Positions 49,228 through 58,302 of a DNA stretch of 64,000 nt are shown in pieces. A program made the position numbers and the translations under genes. The stretch's first letter is position 1. Each line of letters begins with the position of its first letter. Origin of the DNA: Kushneria phosphatilytica (GTDB taxonomy: Bacteria; Pseudomonadota; Gammaproteobacteria; Pseudomonadales; Halomonadaceae); NCBI RefSeq assembly GCF_008247605.1, contig NZ_CP043420.1, positions 2,852,001 to 2,916,000 on the forward strand, given 5' to 3'. Under the pieces are notes generated by a model. The model ran no database searches and was not told the DNA's origin. It saw only the letters and a list, made by a program, of their open reading frames with translations.

Positions 49228-50826
49228 ATGTCGACACCGCTACTTGAAATCGACAATCTCCAGGTCGACTTCCAGCTGCCCACCGGTACCGTCAACGCCG
49301 TTCGCGGCGTCAGCTTCTCGATCAACGAGGGCGAGACCATGGCACTGGTCGGTGAATCCGGCTCGGGAAAATCGGTGACCTCTACCGCGCTGATGCGCCT
49401 GCTGCCGGAGATGGCGCACGTCAGTGGGAGCGCGCGGCTGGGTGAACAGGACCTGTTGAAGATCACCAGCCGTCAGATGCGTCGGGTGCGCGGCGACGAA
49501 ATGTCGATGATCTTCCAGGAACCGATGACTTCGCTCAACCCCCTGCACCGGATCGGCCGGCAGATCGCCGAAGTACTGGAACGCCACCGCGGCATGACCG
49601 GCCAGAAGGCCCAGGCACGAGTGCTTGAACTGCTTCATCAGGTCGGCATCCCCGAGCCCGAGCGACGCGTGCGCAGCTATCCTCATGAGCTCTCCGGCGG
49701 CCAGCGCCAGCGCGTGATGATTGCCATTGCGCTGGCCTGCGAACCGAAGCTTTTGATCGCCGATGAGCCCACCACGGCACTCGATGTCACCGTTCAGGCA
49801 CAGATTCTGGCCCTGCTGAAGGATCTCCAGCAGCGTTACGGCATGGCCATCCTGTTCATCACCCACGACCTGACTCTGGTGCGCCACTTTGCCGAACGTG
49901 TCTGCGTAATGCGTTACGGTGAAATCGTCGAATCGGGCGACACCGCTACCGTCTTTGAGCAGCCGCAGCACGACTATACCCGCATGCTGCTCGATGCCGA
50001 GCCCAGCGGTACCAAGGCCGCCGCCGACGAGCAGGCGCCGATGTTGCTGGAAGCCCACGATCTCCGTGTACGGTTTCCGATCAAAAAGCGACTGTTCGGT
50101 AAAAGCGATTATTTCGAAGCGGTGCGCGGTATCACCCTGAACATCCGCCGCGGTCAGACAGTCGGCATTGTCGGCGAATCCGGTTCCGGCAAGTCAACTC
50201 TGGGCCGCGCATTGCTGCGCCTGCTGGAGAGCGAAGGCTCGATCACCTTCGACAATACCGATATCACCCATCTCGATAAATCCGCCATGCGGCCGCTGCG
50301 CTCGCGCATGCAGGTCGTCTTCCAGGACCCGTTCGGGTCACTGTCACCACGTCAGACAGTCGGCGAAATCATCAGCGAGGGGCTCAGGGTGCACTATCCC
50401 GAGCTTACCCGCCGCGATCGTGAAGCACGCATTATCGAGGCGCTGCAGGAAGTCTCGCTCGATCCGGCCATGCGCCGCCGTTACCCGCACGAATTCTCCG
50501 GTGGTCAGCGCCAGCGGATTGCCATCGCTCGTGCGCTGGTACTCAAACCCCGTTTTCTGCTGCTCGATGAGCCCACCTCGGCACTTGATCGTTCGGTGCA
50601 GATGACGGTCATCAAACTGTTGCGCGAGATTCAGCGCCGTCATGATCTGACCTATCTGTTCATCAGCCACGACCTTGCGGTCGTGCGCGCGCTTTCCGAT
50701 ACCGTGCTGGTCATGAAGGATGGCCAGGTGGTCGAACAGGGTACCTCCGAAACCATATTCACCCAGCCGCGCGAGGAGTACACGAAGACGCTGCTGAAAG
50801 CCGCGTTCATGACCAGCGCTGCCTGA
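49228..50826 (+). CDS. Fused oligopeptide ABC transporter ATPase (OppD-OppF)
   Basis: A 532-residue protein with two complete ABC ATPase domains. The first (about 1-265) has Walker [15 protein letters not shown], signature [16 protein letters not shown] and Walker [13 protein letters not shown]. The second (about 275-525) has Walker [15 protein letters not shown], signature [16 protein letters not shown] and Walker [12 protein letters not shown]. This fused layout is as in E. coli YejF or GsiA; in the classic Opp system OppD and OppF are separate. AGGAG precedes the ATG at 49228. The OppD-type zinc/iron-cluster cysteine tail is not apparent. Confidence 0.95.
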   Translation: MSTPLLEIDNLQVDFQLPTGTVNAVRGVSFSINEGETMALVGESGSGKSVTSTALMRLLPEMAHVSGSARLGEQDLLKITSRQMRRVRGDEMSMIFQEPMTSLNPLHRIGRQIAEVLERHRGMTGQKAQARVLELLHQVGIPEPERRVRSYPHELSGGQRQRVMIAIALACEPKLLIADEPTTALDVTVQAQILALLKDLQQRYGMAILFITHDLTLVRHFAERVCVMRYGEIVESGDTATVFEQPQHDYTRMLLDAEPSGTKAAADEQAPMLLEAHDLRVRFPIKKRLFGKSDYFEAVRGITLNIRRGQTVGIVGESGSGKSTLGRALLRLLESEGSITFDNTDITHLDKSAMRPLRSRMQVVFQDPFGSLSPRQTVGEIISEGLRVHYPELTRRDREARIIEALQEVSLDPAMRRRYPHEFSGGQRQRIAIARALVLKPRFLLLDEPTSALDRSVQMTVIKLLREIQRRHDLTYLFISHDLAVVRALSDTVLVMKDGQVVEQGTSETIFTQPREEYTKTLLKAAFMTSAA

Positions 50827-50866
50827 ACCCGATCACAGGGTCGCTCAAGCGACCTGCATGACTTGC

Positions 50867-50890
50867 GAATGCTCTCTCGCGAGGGCATTC
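50867..50890. terminator. Hairpin after the Opp operon
   Basis: GAATGCTCTC / GAGGGCATTC (one G-U pair) closes on a TCGC tetraloop, 41 bases past the ATPase stop and 56 bases before the EF-hand gene. A T-run is missing except TTTT at 50900-50903. Confidence 0.45.
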
Positions 50891-50945
50891 CAGGGGGGCT
50901 TTTGCCTCGAAATACCCGAAGTCCAATACACAACAAGGGAAAACG

Positions 50946-51260
50946 ATGCACAAGAAACGACAAACAACCGCGCTGATCGGCAGCGCCATCGCAGGCCTGA
51001 CGCTGGCGGGATGTACCGGCCCGCTGTTCGGTCCCGGCGGTTTCGATGATGCAAAAATGGAGAGCAGTGCCCCACCTGCACTGGTGAAACAGTTCCACCA
51101 GGCCGATGCCGATGGCAATGGTGAAATCGATCCGACCGAAGCTTCGACAGCAGGACTCCGGGCCCAGTTCACTCAGCTGGATCTGGACCAGGATCGCAAC
51201 ATCTCCGAAGACGAATTCCTGAGCGGCATGCAGGAACTCAACAACAACAACACTCAGTGA
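50946..51260 (+). CDS. EF-hand domain lipoprotein
   Basis: A 104-residue protein. The signal peptide ends in the lipobox LAGC (Cys22 acylated), which predicts a lipoprotein of the cell envelope. Two EF-hand loops follow: DADGNGEIDPTE near residue 54 and DLDQDRNISEDE near residue 78, each with the expected acidic positions for Ca2+ binding. The tail is Asn/Gln-rich (ELNNNNTQ). It sits between the Opp ATPase and a porin gene; the porin frame starts 18 bases after its stop. A role in calcium-dependent assembly or sensing is only inferred. Confidence 0.85.
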   Translation: MHKKRQTTALIGSAIAGLTLAGCTGPLFGPGGFDDAKMESSAPPALVKQFHQADADGNGEIDPTEASTAGLRAQFTQLDLDQDRNISEDEFLSGMQELNNNNTQ

Positions 51261-51278
51261 TTGCAGGGTTTGAACACA

Positions 51279-52439
51279 ATGACATTCAACAGGACACGTC
51301 TGGCACTCTCCGTCTGTACCGCCACGCTGCTGTTCTCCCAGCAGGCCCTGGCCGTCAATCTCTACGAGGACACCCAGAACCGGCTGGAGTTCAGCGGTCG
51401 TATCGCCGCGGGCAGCTCCTACGTCGACGACATCGAGGACGATCATGATGTGGTCAATGCCGGCTCCCGTGTACGACTGATCTACGAGCACAACTTTACC
51501 GATGGCTGGTCATCGATCGCCCGTGCCGAGTGGGGGTTCGATCCGTTCTACCGTGATGGCAGCGATGCCCATTACAAGCGCATGCTCTATGCCGGGGTCA
51601 GCAACGACGAGTACGGCACCATCCTGATCGGCAAGCAGTACTCGATGTGGTATGACATGGTCGCCTACTGGACCGACTGGTTCTGGTATAACGGCGCCAC
51701 CGCCCAGGGCAGCTTCAATGGTCGGGATGGCGATGGCGGCTTCGAGGGTAATGGCCGCCCGGATCGTGCCATCTCCTACAAGAACACCTGGGGGGACTGG
51801 TCGGTGGGACTGCTGTTCCAGACCTCGCGCGATGATCATGAGACCGACAGCGTACCTGAATACACCAACATCGGTGGTCAGCAGCTGGTTTCCGGTTATC
51901 GTCAGCGCGTCGACGGTTTTGATCGCAAGTATACCGGTCAGGGCGCAGTCGTCTGGCAGCCGGTCGAGGACTGGTCGTTCGGGGCCACTTATACTCACAG
52001 CTCGATCGACGCTTACACCACCGGTGAAGAGAAGGATGAGGATGTCGATGCCGGGCTGCTGGCAGCGCGCTGGACACCGGGCAACTGGTACTTCGCCCTG
52101 ACCGCCGGCGAATATCACAACCTGGTGCGCAGCGACGATAACTTCGGCAACGATGAAGGCGATGGCATCGTCGACAAGGCACGCGGCTACGAAGGGGTGG
52201 CGCTCTATAACCTCAAGCAGCCGATGCCGGGTACGGTACAGCTCTATACCGGTTTGAACCGGCTGGAGAATACCGATACCGATGCGCGCCAGGCCTTCTA
52301 TCTGGCCGGTGTGGCGTGGCTGACGTTCAACGAGAACCTGATCCTTTCGGTGGAACGCAAGTTCGATGATTCGAAGGGTGATGATGGCAGCGATGTCGGG
52401 CATGACGAGACCGACCTGCTGGTTCGTTACAACTTCTGA
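51279..52439 (+). CDS. Outer-membrane general porin (OmpC-like)
   Basis: A 386-residue protein with a signal peptide ending near QQALAVNL (residue about 24). The beta-barrel signature includes the start NLYEDTQNRLEFSGRIAAGS, the alternating aromatic strands, and the C-terminal phenylalanine in LLVRYNF needed for BAM recognition. Its loops are strongly acidic (EDDHDV, DRDGDGGFEGNG-type), fitting cation-rich surroundings. The ATG at 51279 is chosen; a TTG frame extends to 51261. It may be coexpressed with the lipoprotein gene upstream. Confidence 0.93.
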   Translation: MTFNRTRLALSVCTATLLFSQQALAVNLYEDTQNRLEFSGRIAAGSSYVDDIEDDHDVVNAGSRVRLIYEHNFTDGWSSIARAEWGFDPFYRDGSDAHYKRMLYAGVSNDEYGTILIGKQYSMWYDMVAYWTDWFWYNGATAQGSFNGRDGDGGFEGNGRPDRAISYKNTWGDWSVGLLFQTSRDDHETDSVPEYTNIGGQQLVSGYRQRVDGFDRKYTGQGAVVWQPVEDWSFGATYTHSSIDAYTTGEEKDEDVDAGLLAARWTPGNWYFALTAGEYHNLVRSDDNFGNDEGDGIVDKARGYEGVALYNLKQPMPGTVQLYTGLNRLENTDTDARQAFYLAGVAWLTFNENLILSVERKFDDSKGDDGSDVGHDETDLLVRYNF

Positions 52440-52455
52440 TCCGTCGTGTTGACCG

Positions 52456-52485
52456 ACCGGAGTGGCGCGCTCGCGTCGCTCCGGT
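52456..52485. terminator. Hairpin after the porin gene
   Basis: ACCGGAGTGGCG / CGTCGCTCCGGT can pair (with mismatches near the loop) 17 bases after the porin stop. No U-run; weak terminator call. Confidence 0.4.
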
Positions 52486-52595
52486 TGTCATTGAATGATC
52501 GGGCTCGCCGCCGATTCCGGGATACCGCTAAACTGATCCCTCACCTGCCCGCCGGCGATGATGACACCATTCGCTCCATTTTGTGAGGTTCCGCC

Positions 52596-54512
52596 ATGCC
52601 CTGTCGTATCGCACGCTTTTCCGGCCATCCGGCTTTCGGTCTGCTGCTTGCCGGCGCCCTGGCCCTGTCCGGTAACAGTACCTGGGCCGACGACGGCGAA
52701 GCCCGCGATGGCAGATCATCCCCAAGGGCGCCGGACGAATGGCAACTGAGCGATCTCTATGCCTCTGACAAAACCTGGCAGCAGGCCTTTGATCGCATTT
52801 CCCAGCGTATCGAACGCCTTGATCATTTCCAGAACACACTGACCGCGGCACCCGAAGCGCTGAATACCGCGCTGACGACCATCAATGAGGTGGAAAAGGA
52901 CGCACTGCGGTTGCGTGCCTATGCCAGCCTGAATGCGGATGAAAACCTTCGCGACAGTGCTGCCCAGGAGCGCCGGGATCGGGTTGATCGTCTGCTGGCA
53001 CGTTTGCAGACGGTGACCAGCTATGTGCGCCCGGCATTGACCTCGATGGATCAACAGAAGCTCTCAAAGTGGGCACAACAACCGGTACTGTCAGAGCATC
53101 AGCGCTTTCTCGAGCAGGTCATGCGCGATGCACCGCATACGCTCTCCCCGGCCACCGAATCAGCACTGGCAGCACTGTCGCCCGTGACCGATCGCGAAGA
53201 CAGCTATTCCCTGCTGACCAACGCCGATATGCACTGGCCAGAGCTCATCATCGACGGCAAAAACAGAACGCTCGATCAGGCCGGCTATGCACGCTGGCGT
53301 GGCAGTGAAGACCGGGCACTGCGACAGCGGGTTTTCGAGACCTTCTGGCCGGTCTGGCAACAGTATGAGTCGACCTTTGGTTCACTGCTGGGCAAACAGG
53401 TACTGGCACATGTCATCGAAGCGCGTCAGCGTCACTACGACAGTGCACTGAGCGCAGCGCTCTCGCCCAATGATATTCCGGTGGCGGTCTATCATCAGCT
53501 GATCGAATCAACCAACGAGCATCTGCCCACCCTGCATCGGTATTTGCGCCTGCGTCAGCGCATGCTCGGCGTTGATCAGCTGCATTACTACGACATTTAT
53601 CCACCGCTGGTAAAAAGCGACCGGACCTTCACGCTGACCGATGCGCGACAGCTGACCCGGGCTGCTACCGCGCCCCTGGGCGAGCACTACGCCAGCCTGC
53701 TGAAGCGCGCCACCGGTGCTCACTGGACCAGCGCCCGGCCACAGCCCGGCAAACGCTCCGGGGCCTACATGAACGGTTCAGCCTATGATGTACATCCTTA
53801 TGTACTGATGAACTTCAACGGTCGCTATGAGGATGTCTCGACCTACGCCCACGAGTGGGGACACGGCATCCATTCGATGCTTGCCAACGAGCAGCAGCCT
53901 TACGCCACGGCCAGTTACCCCATCTTTACCGCCGAAGTGGCCTCGACCACCAATGAGCAACTGCTGGTCGATTACATGCGCCACCATGCGCAAAGCGATC
54001 GCGAAAAGCTTTTCTACATCGGTCAGGCCCTGGAGTCGCTGCGCAGCACCTTCTTTCGTCAGACGCAGTTCGCCGAATTCGAACTCGCCATCCACGAAGC
54101 CGTCGCCGATGGCCAGGCACTCTCCGGTGCGCGCCTGACCCGCATGTACGCAGATCTGTTGAAGAAGTATTACGGGGTTGATCAGGGCGTCACGAAGATC
54201 AATCCCGACAATTTCATTGAATGGGCCTATGTGCCGCACTTCTATTACAACTTCTATGTCTATCAGTACGCGACCTCGATAACCGCCGCGCATCAGTTTG
54301 CCGAACGGCTTGAACAGGGAAATGACGCTGACCGGCAGCGTTATCTGCAGGTACTCGCCAGTGGTGGTGCCGAAGGCGGGTATCAGTTGCTGAAGAAGGC
54401 CGGCGTCGATCTTGCCACCCCAGCCCCCTACGATGCGCTGATGGCCTGGATGAATCGACTGATGGATCAGGCCGAAACCCTGCTGGATCGGCTCGATCAA
54501 CCCGGTAGCTGA
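52596..54512 (+). CDS. pepF: M3-family oligoendopeptidase F-like metallopeptidase with signal peptide
   Basis: A 638-residue zinc peptidase. The active-site motif HEWGH is at H419-E420-H423 (AHEWGHGIHSM), with the second-sphere glutamate segment FTAEVASTTNEQLL 27 residues on. The N-terminus has a signal-peptide-like stretch (PAFGLLLAGALALSG, cut near STWA-D, residue about 31), so it should act in the periplasm, unlike the cytosolic Gram-positive PepF. It hydrolyses short peptides; upstream genes import peptides. Ribosome site GAGG; the start at 52596 is the only one that keeps the signal peptide. Confidence 0.9.
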   Translation: MPCRIARFSGHPAFGLLLAGALALSGNSTWADDGEARDGRSSPRAPDEWQLSDLYASDKTWQQAFDRISQRIERLDHFQNTLTAAPEALNTALTTINEVEKDALRLRAYASLNADENLRDSAAQERRDRVDRLLARLQTVTSYVRPALTSMDQQKLSKWAQQPVLSEHQRFLEQVMRDAPHTLSPATESALAALSPVTDREDSYSLLTNADMHWPELIIDGKNRTLDQAGYARWRGSEDRALRQRVFETFWPVWQQYESTFGSLLGKQVLAHVIEARQRHYDSALSAALSPNDIPVAVYHQLIESTNEHLPTLHRYLRLRQRMLGVDQLHYYDIYPPLVKSDRTFTLTDARQLTRAATAPLGEHYASLLKRATGAHWTSARPQPGKRSGAYMNGSAYDVHPYVLMNFNGRYEDVSTYAHEWGHGIHSMLANEQQPYATASYPIFTAEVASTTNEQLLVDYMRHHAQSDREKLFYIGQALESLRSTFFRQTQFAEFELAIHEAVADGQALSGARLTRMYADLLKKYYGVDQGVTKINPDNFIEWAYVPHFYYNFYVYQYATSITAAHQFAERLEQGNDADRQRYLQVLASGGAEGGYQLLKKAGVDLATPAPYDALMAWMNRLMDQAETLLDRLDQPGS

Positions 54513-54521
54513 TACGATCTC

Positions 54522-54542
54522 GCCCGTTCGACCGGAACGGGC
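54522..54542. terminator. Hairpin after pepF
   Basis: GCCCGTTC / GAACGGGC, a perfect 8-bp stem, ten bases past the stop and before the metal-operon promoter. The T-run is poor (CTCTCTCC). Confidence 0.5.
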
Positions 54543-54560
54543 TCTCTCCCGGCTTTCTGC

Positions 54561-54592
54561 TTGACCCAGGTCCTACCCCAGGGTTTTAGGCT
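54561..54592 (+). promoter_or_regulatory. MerR-type distorted promoter and operator of the metal-efflux operon
   Basis: -35 TTGACC (54561-54566) and -10 TTAGGC/TAGGCT (54586-54592) are 19-20 bp apart, longer than the normal 17, as at CueR-, ZntR- and MerR-controlled promoters. The spacer holds the inverted repeat ACCCAGG (54564-54570) / CCAGGGT (54578-54584), 7-7-7 with one mismatch. The merR-family gene starts 38 bases further on, so the regulator probably activates its own operon. Confidence 0.75.
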
Positions 54593-54629
54593 AATGATAT
54601 CTTCAGCCTGATTCCCGAGAGGTATGCTC

Positions 54630-55085
54630 ATGAAAGTCAGCCAATTGGCCCGTCAGGCCGGCGTCACGGCGGAAACCGTACGCCATTACACCCGACTCGG
54701 CCTGCTGACCCCGCAGCGCAACCCCAATAACGGTTATCAGCTCTATGACGAGGACGCGCTGCGACGACTGCGTTTTATTCAGCGCGCCCGCACCCTGGGC
54801 TTCAGCCTCGGCGAGATCGGCGAGATCTTCGAACATACCGATCACGGCGACTCCCCCTGCCCCCTGGTGCGTGATCTGCTCACTGAGCGATTGCCGCAGG
54901 TCCGTCAGCAGATCACCGAGCTGCAAGCGCTGGCCAATCGTATGGAACAGGCGCTGGAAACCTGGTCGCACATGCCTGATGGCGCTCCCGATGGCCATAC
55001 CCTGTGCCGACTGATCGAACATTGGGAGCAACCTGCTACAGAAGAGACGACTTCGCCTTCAAGCGAAGTCAGGGAGGATGCATGA
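54630..55085 (+). CDS. MerR-family metal-responsive transcriptional regulator
   Basis: A 151-residue regulator. The N-terminal winged helix starts [20 protein letters not shown] (residues 2-21) with [17 protein letters not shown] as the wing; a dimerisation helix runs over about 78-112. The metal site is unusual. C77 (SPCPLV) occupies the position that is serine in CueR (monovalent) and cysteine in ZntR/MerR (divalent). The C-terminal loop keeps only C126 (HTLCRLIEH) plus His and Met. The ATG at 54630 has AGAGG upstream. The stop overlaps the ATPase ATG (ATGA). Copper/silver sensing is inferred from the ATPase. Confidence 0.88.
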   Translation: MKVSQLARQAGVTAETVRHYTRLGLLTPQRNPNNGYQLYDEDALRRLRFIQRARTLGFSLGEIGEIFEHTDHGDSPCPLVRDLLTERLPQVRQQITELQALANRMEQALETWSHMPDGAPDGHTLCRLIEHWEQPATEETTSPSSEVREDA

Positions 55086-58000
55086 CCGTACGTCGGACCC
55101 ATCATCTTGAACTGGAAGGTCTTGCCTGCAATGGCTGCATCAGCAAGACCCGACAGGCGCTGGGCGAACTGGACCCTCAGGCGGAGATCGAACTCGATCG
55201 CCATCATGCTCGTATCACAACCTCGCATGAACCGAACGAACTTATTGCCGCCGTCGAAAGTGCCGGGTTTACTGCGCGGCCAGTGACGCGTGAACGCACC
55301 ATCCCCGGCATGAACTGTCAGGGGTGCGTCGCCAATATGCGCCGCGCTGTTCAGGGCCATGATGAACAGGCCGAAGTCGAAGGTGAGCCCGAGCGCAAAC
55401 GCCTGTCAGTGGTGACCACGCTTGATAACGACACGCTCGATCAGGTGCTCACCGAGGCCGGCTATCCACCGGATACAGGACACAACACCGGGCCCCAGCC
55501 GAGTGAACGAGAGCGTTATATTCCCGGCATGAGCTGCCAGGGCTGTGTCGCCAATATGCGCCGTGCGGTACAGGCCCATGATGAACAGGCCAAGGTCGAA
55601 GGTGAGCCCGGGAGCAAGCACCTGTCAGTGGTAACCACACTTGATAGCGACACGCTCGATCAGGTGCTCACCGATGCCGGCTATCCGCCGGGCGCCCCTG
55701 GCAACTCTCCCGGCGACAACGAGACCGACACCCGGACTTCGAATGCGTCGGCGGCCGATACGTCGACCGCCACCTCGTCAGCCCGCGGCAAATCCGACAA
55801 GGACGAGCATACGATCGAGCTGGCCCTGACCGGGATCACCTGTGCCGGCTGCGTGCAGACCATTTCCAATGCACTCAACAGTGTCAATGGCGTCGACAAT
55901 GCTCAGGTCAACTTCGCCAGCCGTAACGCCCTGGTAACCGGTAGCGCCACACAGCAGCAGCTGATCGAAGCGGTACAGAATGTCGGCTATGGTGCCGAAG
56001 TGGTGGAAAGTGCCGAAGAAGGCGATGCCCGACGGGAGGAGAATTCGCGCCAGGAGTATCGCGCCAAATGGCGGGACAGCCTGCTGGCGCTGATCCCCGG
56101 CATACTGCTGATGGTGAGCATGTTTTTCCATGAGCCACAGCTGGCCGGCGCGGAGCGCTGGATCTGGCTGGGTATCGGTCTCGGCGTGCTGGGTATCATG
56201 GCCACAGCCGGACGCGGTTTCTTCTCCGCTGCCGGCAAGGCATTACGCCATCATCAGGCCAACATGGATCTGCTGGTCGCGACCGGTTCGCTTGCTGCCT
56301 GGGTCTACTCCATGGCCGTGGTCCTGGCCCCGGCCCTGTTTCCGGATGCTGCCCGCGCCCTCTACTTCGAATCACCCCTGATGATCATCGGTCTGATCAG
56401 CATCGGCCAGGCACTGGAGGTCCGCGCTCGCGGTCGCACCTCCAGTGCGCTGCGTCAGTTGCTGGAAATGCGCGCCACCACGGCGCGGGTGATTCGCAAT
56501 GGCGAGGAGATCGACGTCGATATCAGCGATGTCACGGAAGGCGATCGGCTGCGGGTCCGCCCCGGCGAGCGTATTGCCGTGGATGGTGAGGTACTTGAAG
56601 GTGACAGCTTCGTCGATGAATCGATGCTGACCGGCGAGCCCGATCCGGTACGCAAGGCCCACGATGCCAGGGTCTCGGCCGGCACCGTCAACGGCCGCGG
56701 CACGCTGATCTATCGTGCCACTCGGGTAGGCAACGAGACCCGGCTGTCCCGCATCATCGAACAGGTTCGCAGTGCACAGAACTCGCGCCCGCCAATCAGT
56801 GCTCTGGCCGATCGGGTGTCGAGCATCTTTGTGCCGGCAGTAATGATCGTTGCAGTGCTGACTGCTCTGGTCTGGTTCAATTTTGGCCCCGAGCCGCGCA
56901 TCACCCACATGTTGATCGCCGCCACCACGGTGCTGATTATCGCCTGCCCCTGCTCACTGGGACTGGCGACTCCGATATCAACCATGATCGGCGTCGGTCG
57001 CGCCGCCGAGCGCGGGGTACTGATTCGTCATGGCGAAGCGCTGCAGCGTGCCGGTGATCTTGATGCACTGGTAGTTGACAAGACCGGCACTCTCACCGAA
57101 GGCCGTCCGCGCGTGACCGAGTGTGAAACACCCGGCAGCAGTGCGTCGCTCTCCCGGGAAACGCTCGGTCTACTGGTCGGTATCGAGGCCGGTTCCGAGC
57201 ACCCGCTGGCCACCGCCATCACGCAATGGTGTCAAAAGCAGGGAGCCACTGCCACGGAGGTTTCCGACTTTCAGGCGCACTCCGGTCGCGGCGTGACCGC
57301 CACGACGCACGATGGCACCCGGCTGGCACTCGGTAATCCGGCGCTGATGGCAGATCACGGGATCGATATCAGCGCTGTACGGGATCGCGTCGAAACGTTG
57401 GAGTCGCAGGCCCGTACGGTGATGTTGTTCGCTGTGGGCGACGAACTGCGCGCGCTGCTGGCGGTGCATGATCCACTGCGCGAGGATGCTCGCGAGGCTA
57501 TCGCCCGTCTCAAGAAGGCCGGCCTTACCCCGATCATGCTGACAGGCGATGCCCCGGCGACTGCTCGAGCCATTGCCCATGAAGCCGGTATCGAGGAGGT
57601 CGAAGCCGGACTGATGCCGGAAGACAAGCACGCTCATATCGAACGTCTGCAGCAGGCCGGCCGGGTGGTCGGCATGGTAGGCGACGGCATCAACGATGCA
57701 CCGGCGCTGGCACGTGCCGATGTCGGCTTTGCCATCGGCGCCGGCACTTCGGTAGCCATCGAATCCGCTGGCGTGGCGCTGATGCGCAACTCACTGCATG
57801 GTGTGGCCGATGCCATCGAGATCAGCCGTGCCACCATGCATAACATCCGCCAGAACCTGTGGGGCGCCTTTGGCTATAACGTGCTGGGCATCCCGGTAGC
57901 CGCCGGAATTTTCTATCCACTGACCGGTGCATTGCTATCACCGGTCATCGCGGCGCTGGCCATGGCAGCCTCCTCGGTAACAGTGGTCAGCAATGCCAGT

Positions 58001-58114
58001 CGCCTGCGCCACTTTACGCCAGGTGGCCCCGCGAACAAGGCATCGACACCCACAAAAAGTGACAGCACCCACCACTCAGGTCGTGCATCCGAAGCGACGG
58101 GAGGACAGCAATGA
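55082..58114 (+). CDS. copA: Copper-type P1B-ATPase with four heavy-metal-binding domains
   Basis: A 1010-residue inner-membrane metal-efflux ATPase. Four N-terminal HMA CxxC motifs are at residues 16-19 (CNGC), 79-82 (CQGC), 152-155 (CQGC) and 254-257 (CAGC). Domains 2 and 3 are near-identical repeats, and a Ser/Thr/Asp-rich linker spans about 204-243. The core has the transmembrane CPC at 622-624, the phosphorylation site DKTGT at 666-670, the SEHPLA nucleotide motif and [11 protein letters not shown]. The YN in GAFGYN and MAASS near the C-terminus fit the Cu+ (P1B-1) class. E. coli CopA has two HMA domains and 834 residues. Gene overlaps neighbours by ATGA on both sides. Confidence 0.95.
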   Translation: MTVRRTHHLELEGLACNGCISKTRQALGELDPQAEIELDRHHARITTSHEPNELIAAVESAGFTARPVTRERTIPGMNCQGCVANMRRAVQGHDEQAEVEGEPERKRLSVVTTLDNDTLDQVLTEAGYPPDTGHNTGPQPSERERYIPGMSCQGCVANMRRAVQAHDEQAKVEGEPGSKHLSVVTTLDSDTLDQVLTDAGYPPGAPGNSPGDNETDTRTSNASAADTSTATSSARGKSDKDEHTIELALTGITCAGCVQTISNALNSVNGVDNAQVNFASRNALVTGSATQQQLIEAVQNVGYGAEVVESAEEGDARREENSRQEYRAKWRDSLLALIPGILLMVSMFFHEPQLAGAERWIWLGIGLGVLGIMATAGRGFFSAAGKALRHHQANMDLLVATGSLAAWVYSMAVVLAPALFPDAARALYFESPLMIIGLISIGQALEVRARGRTSSALRQLLEMRATTARVIRNGEEIDVDISDVTEGDRLRVRPGERIAVDGEVLEGDSFVDESMLTGEPDPVRKAHDARVSAGTVNGRGTLIYRATRVGNETRLSRIIEQVRSAQNSRPPISALADRVSSIFVPAVMIVAVLTALVWFNFGPEPRITHMLIAATTVLIIACPCSLGLATPISTMIGVGRAAERGVLIRHGEALQRAGDLDALVVDKTGTLTEGRPRVTECETPGSSASLSRETLGLLVGIEAGSEHPLATAITQWCQKQGATATEVSDFQAHSGRGVTATTHDGTRLALGNPALMADHGIDISAVRDRVETLESQARTVMLFAVGDELRALLAVHDPLREDAREAIARLKKAGLTPIMLTGDAPATARAIAHEAGIEEVEAGLMPEDKHAHIERLQQAGRVVGMVGDGINDAPALARADVGFAIGAGTSVAIESAGVALMRNSLHGVADAIEISRATMHNIRQNLWGAFGYNVLGIPVAAGIFYPLTGALLSPVIAALAMAASSVTVVSNASRLRHFTPGGPANKASTPTKSDSTHHSGRASEATGGQQ
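55289..55690 (+). repeat. Tandem duplication encoding HMA domains 2 and 3 of copA
   Basis: Two 183-bp units (55289-55471 and 55508-55690) encode almost the same 61 residues, including PGM(N/S)[20 protein letters not shown] and DTLDQVLT. The units are separated by a 36-bp linker. Similarity at the DNA level (for example CAGGTGCTCACCGA in both) indicates a fairly recent internal duplication. Confidence 0.9.
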
Positions 58115-58209
58115 GCTGGCTGATCAATCTGGCAGGATTAGTGCTGATCGTGGCCATTGTCTACTGGTTCCGGCTCGGCCAGCGACAGCGCCATGACAGA
58201 GGGAATTGA
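58111..58209 (+). CDS. 32-residue single-span membrane protein of the metal operon
   Basis: ATG at 58111 overlaps the copA stop (ATGA) and has GGGAGG eight bases upstream. It encodes [20 protein letters not shown] followed by [12 protein letters not shown] and TGA at 58207-58209. One hydrophobic helix (residues 3-20) and a basic cytosolic tail are clear. The layout recalls small transporter-associated proteins such as KdpF or CydX, but I cannot assign it to a family. Coupled translation suggests it binds or stabilises the ATPase (inference). Confidence 0.75.
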   Translation: MSWLINLAGLVLIVAIVYWFRLGQRQRHDRGN

Positions 58210-58302
58210 CGCTTACCCGGGGCTGAATTAGTCTGCTAATCCTTTTTCAGCGCCGTCTCTCGCCGCTTCGCTGTGACGGCAAAGCGGCTTGAGGAGAGCA
58301 CG

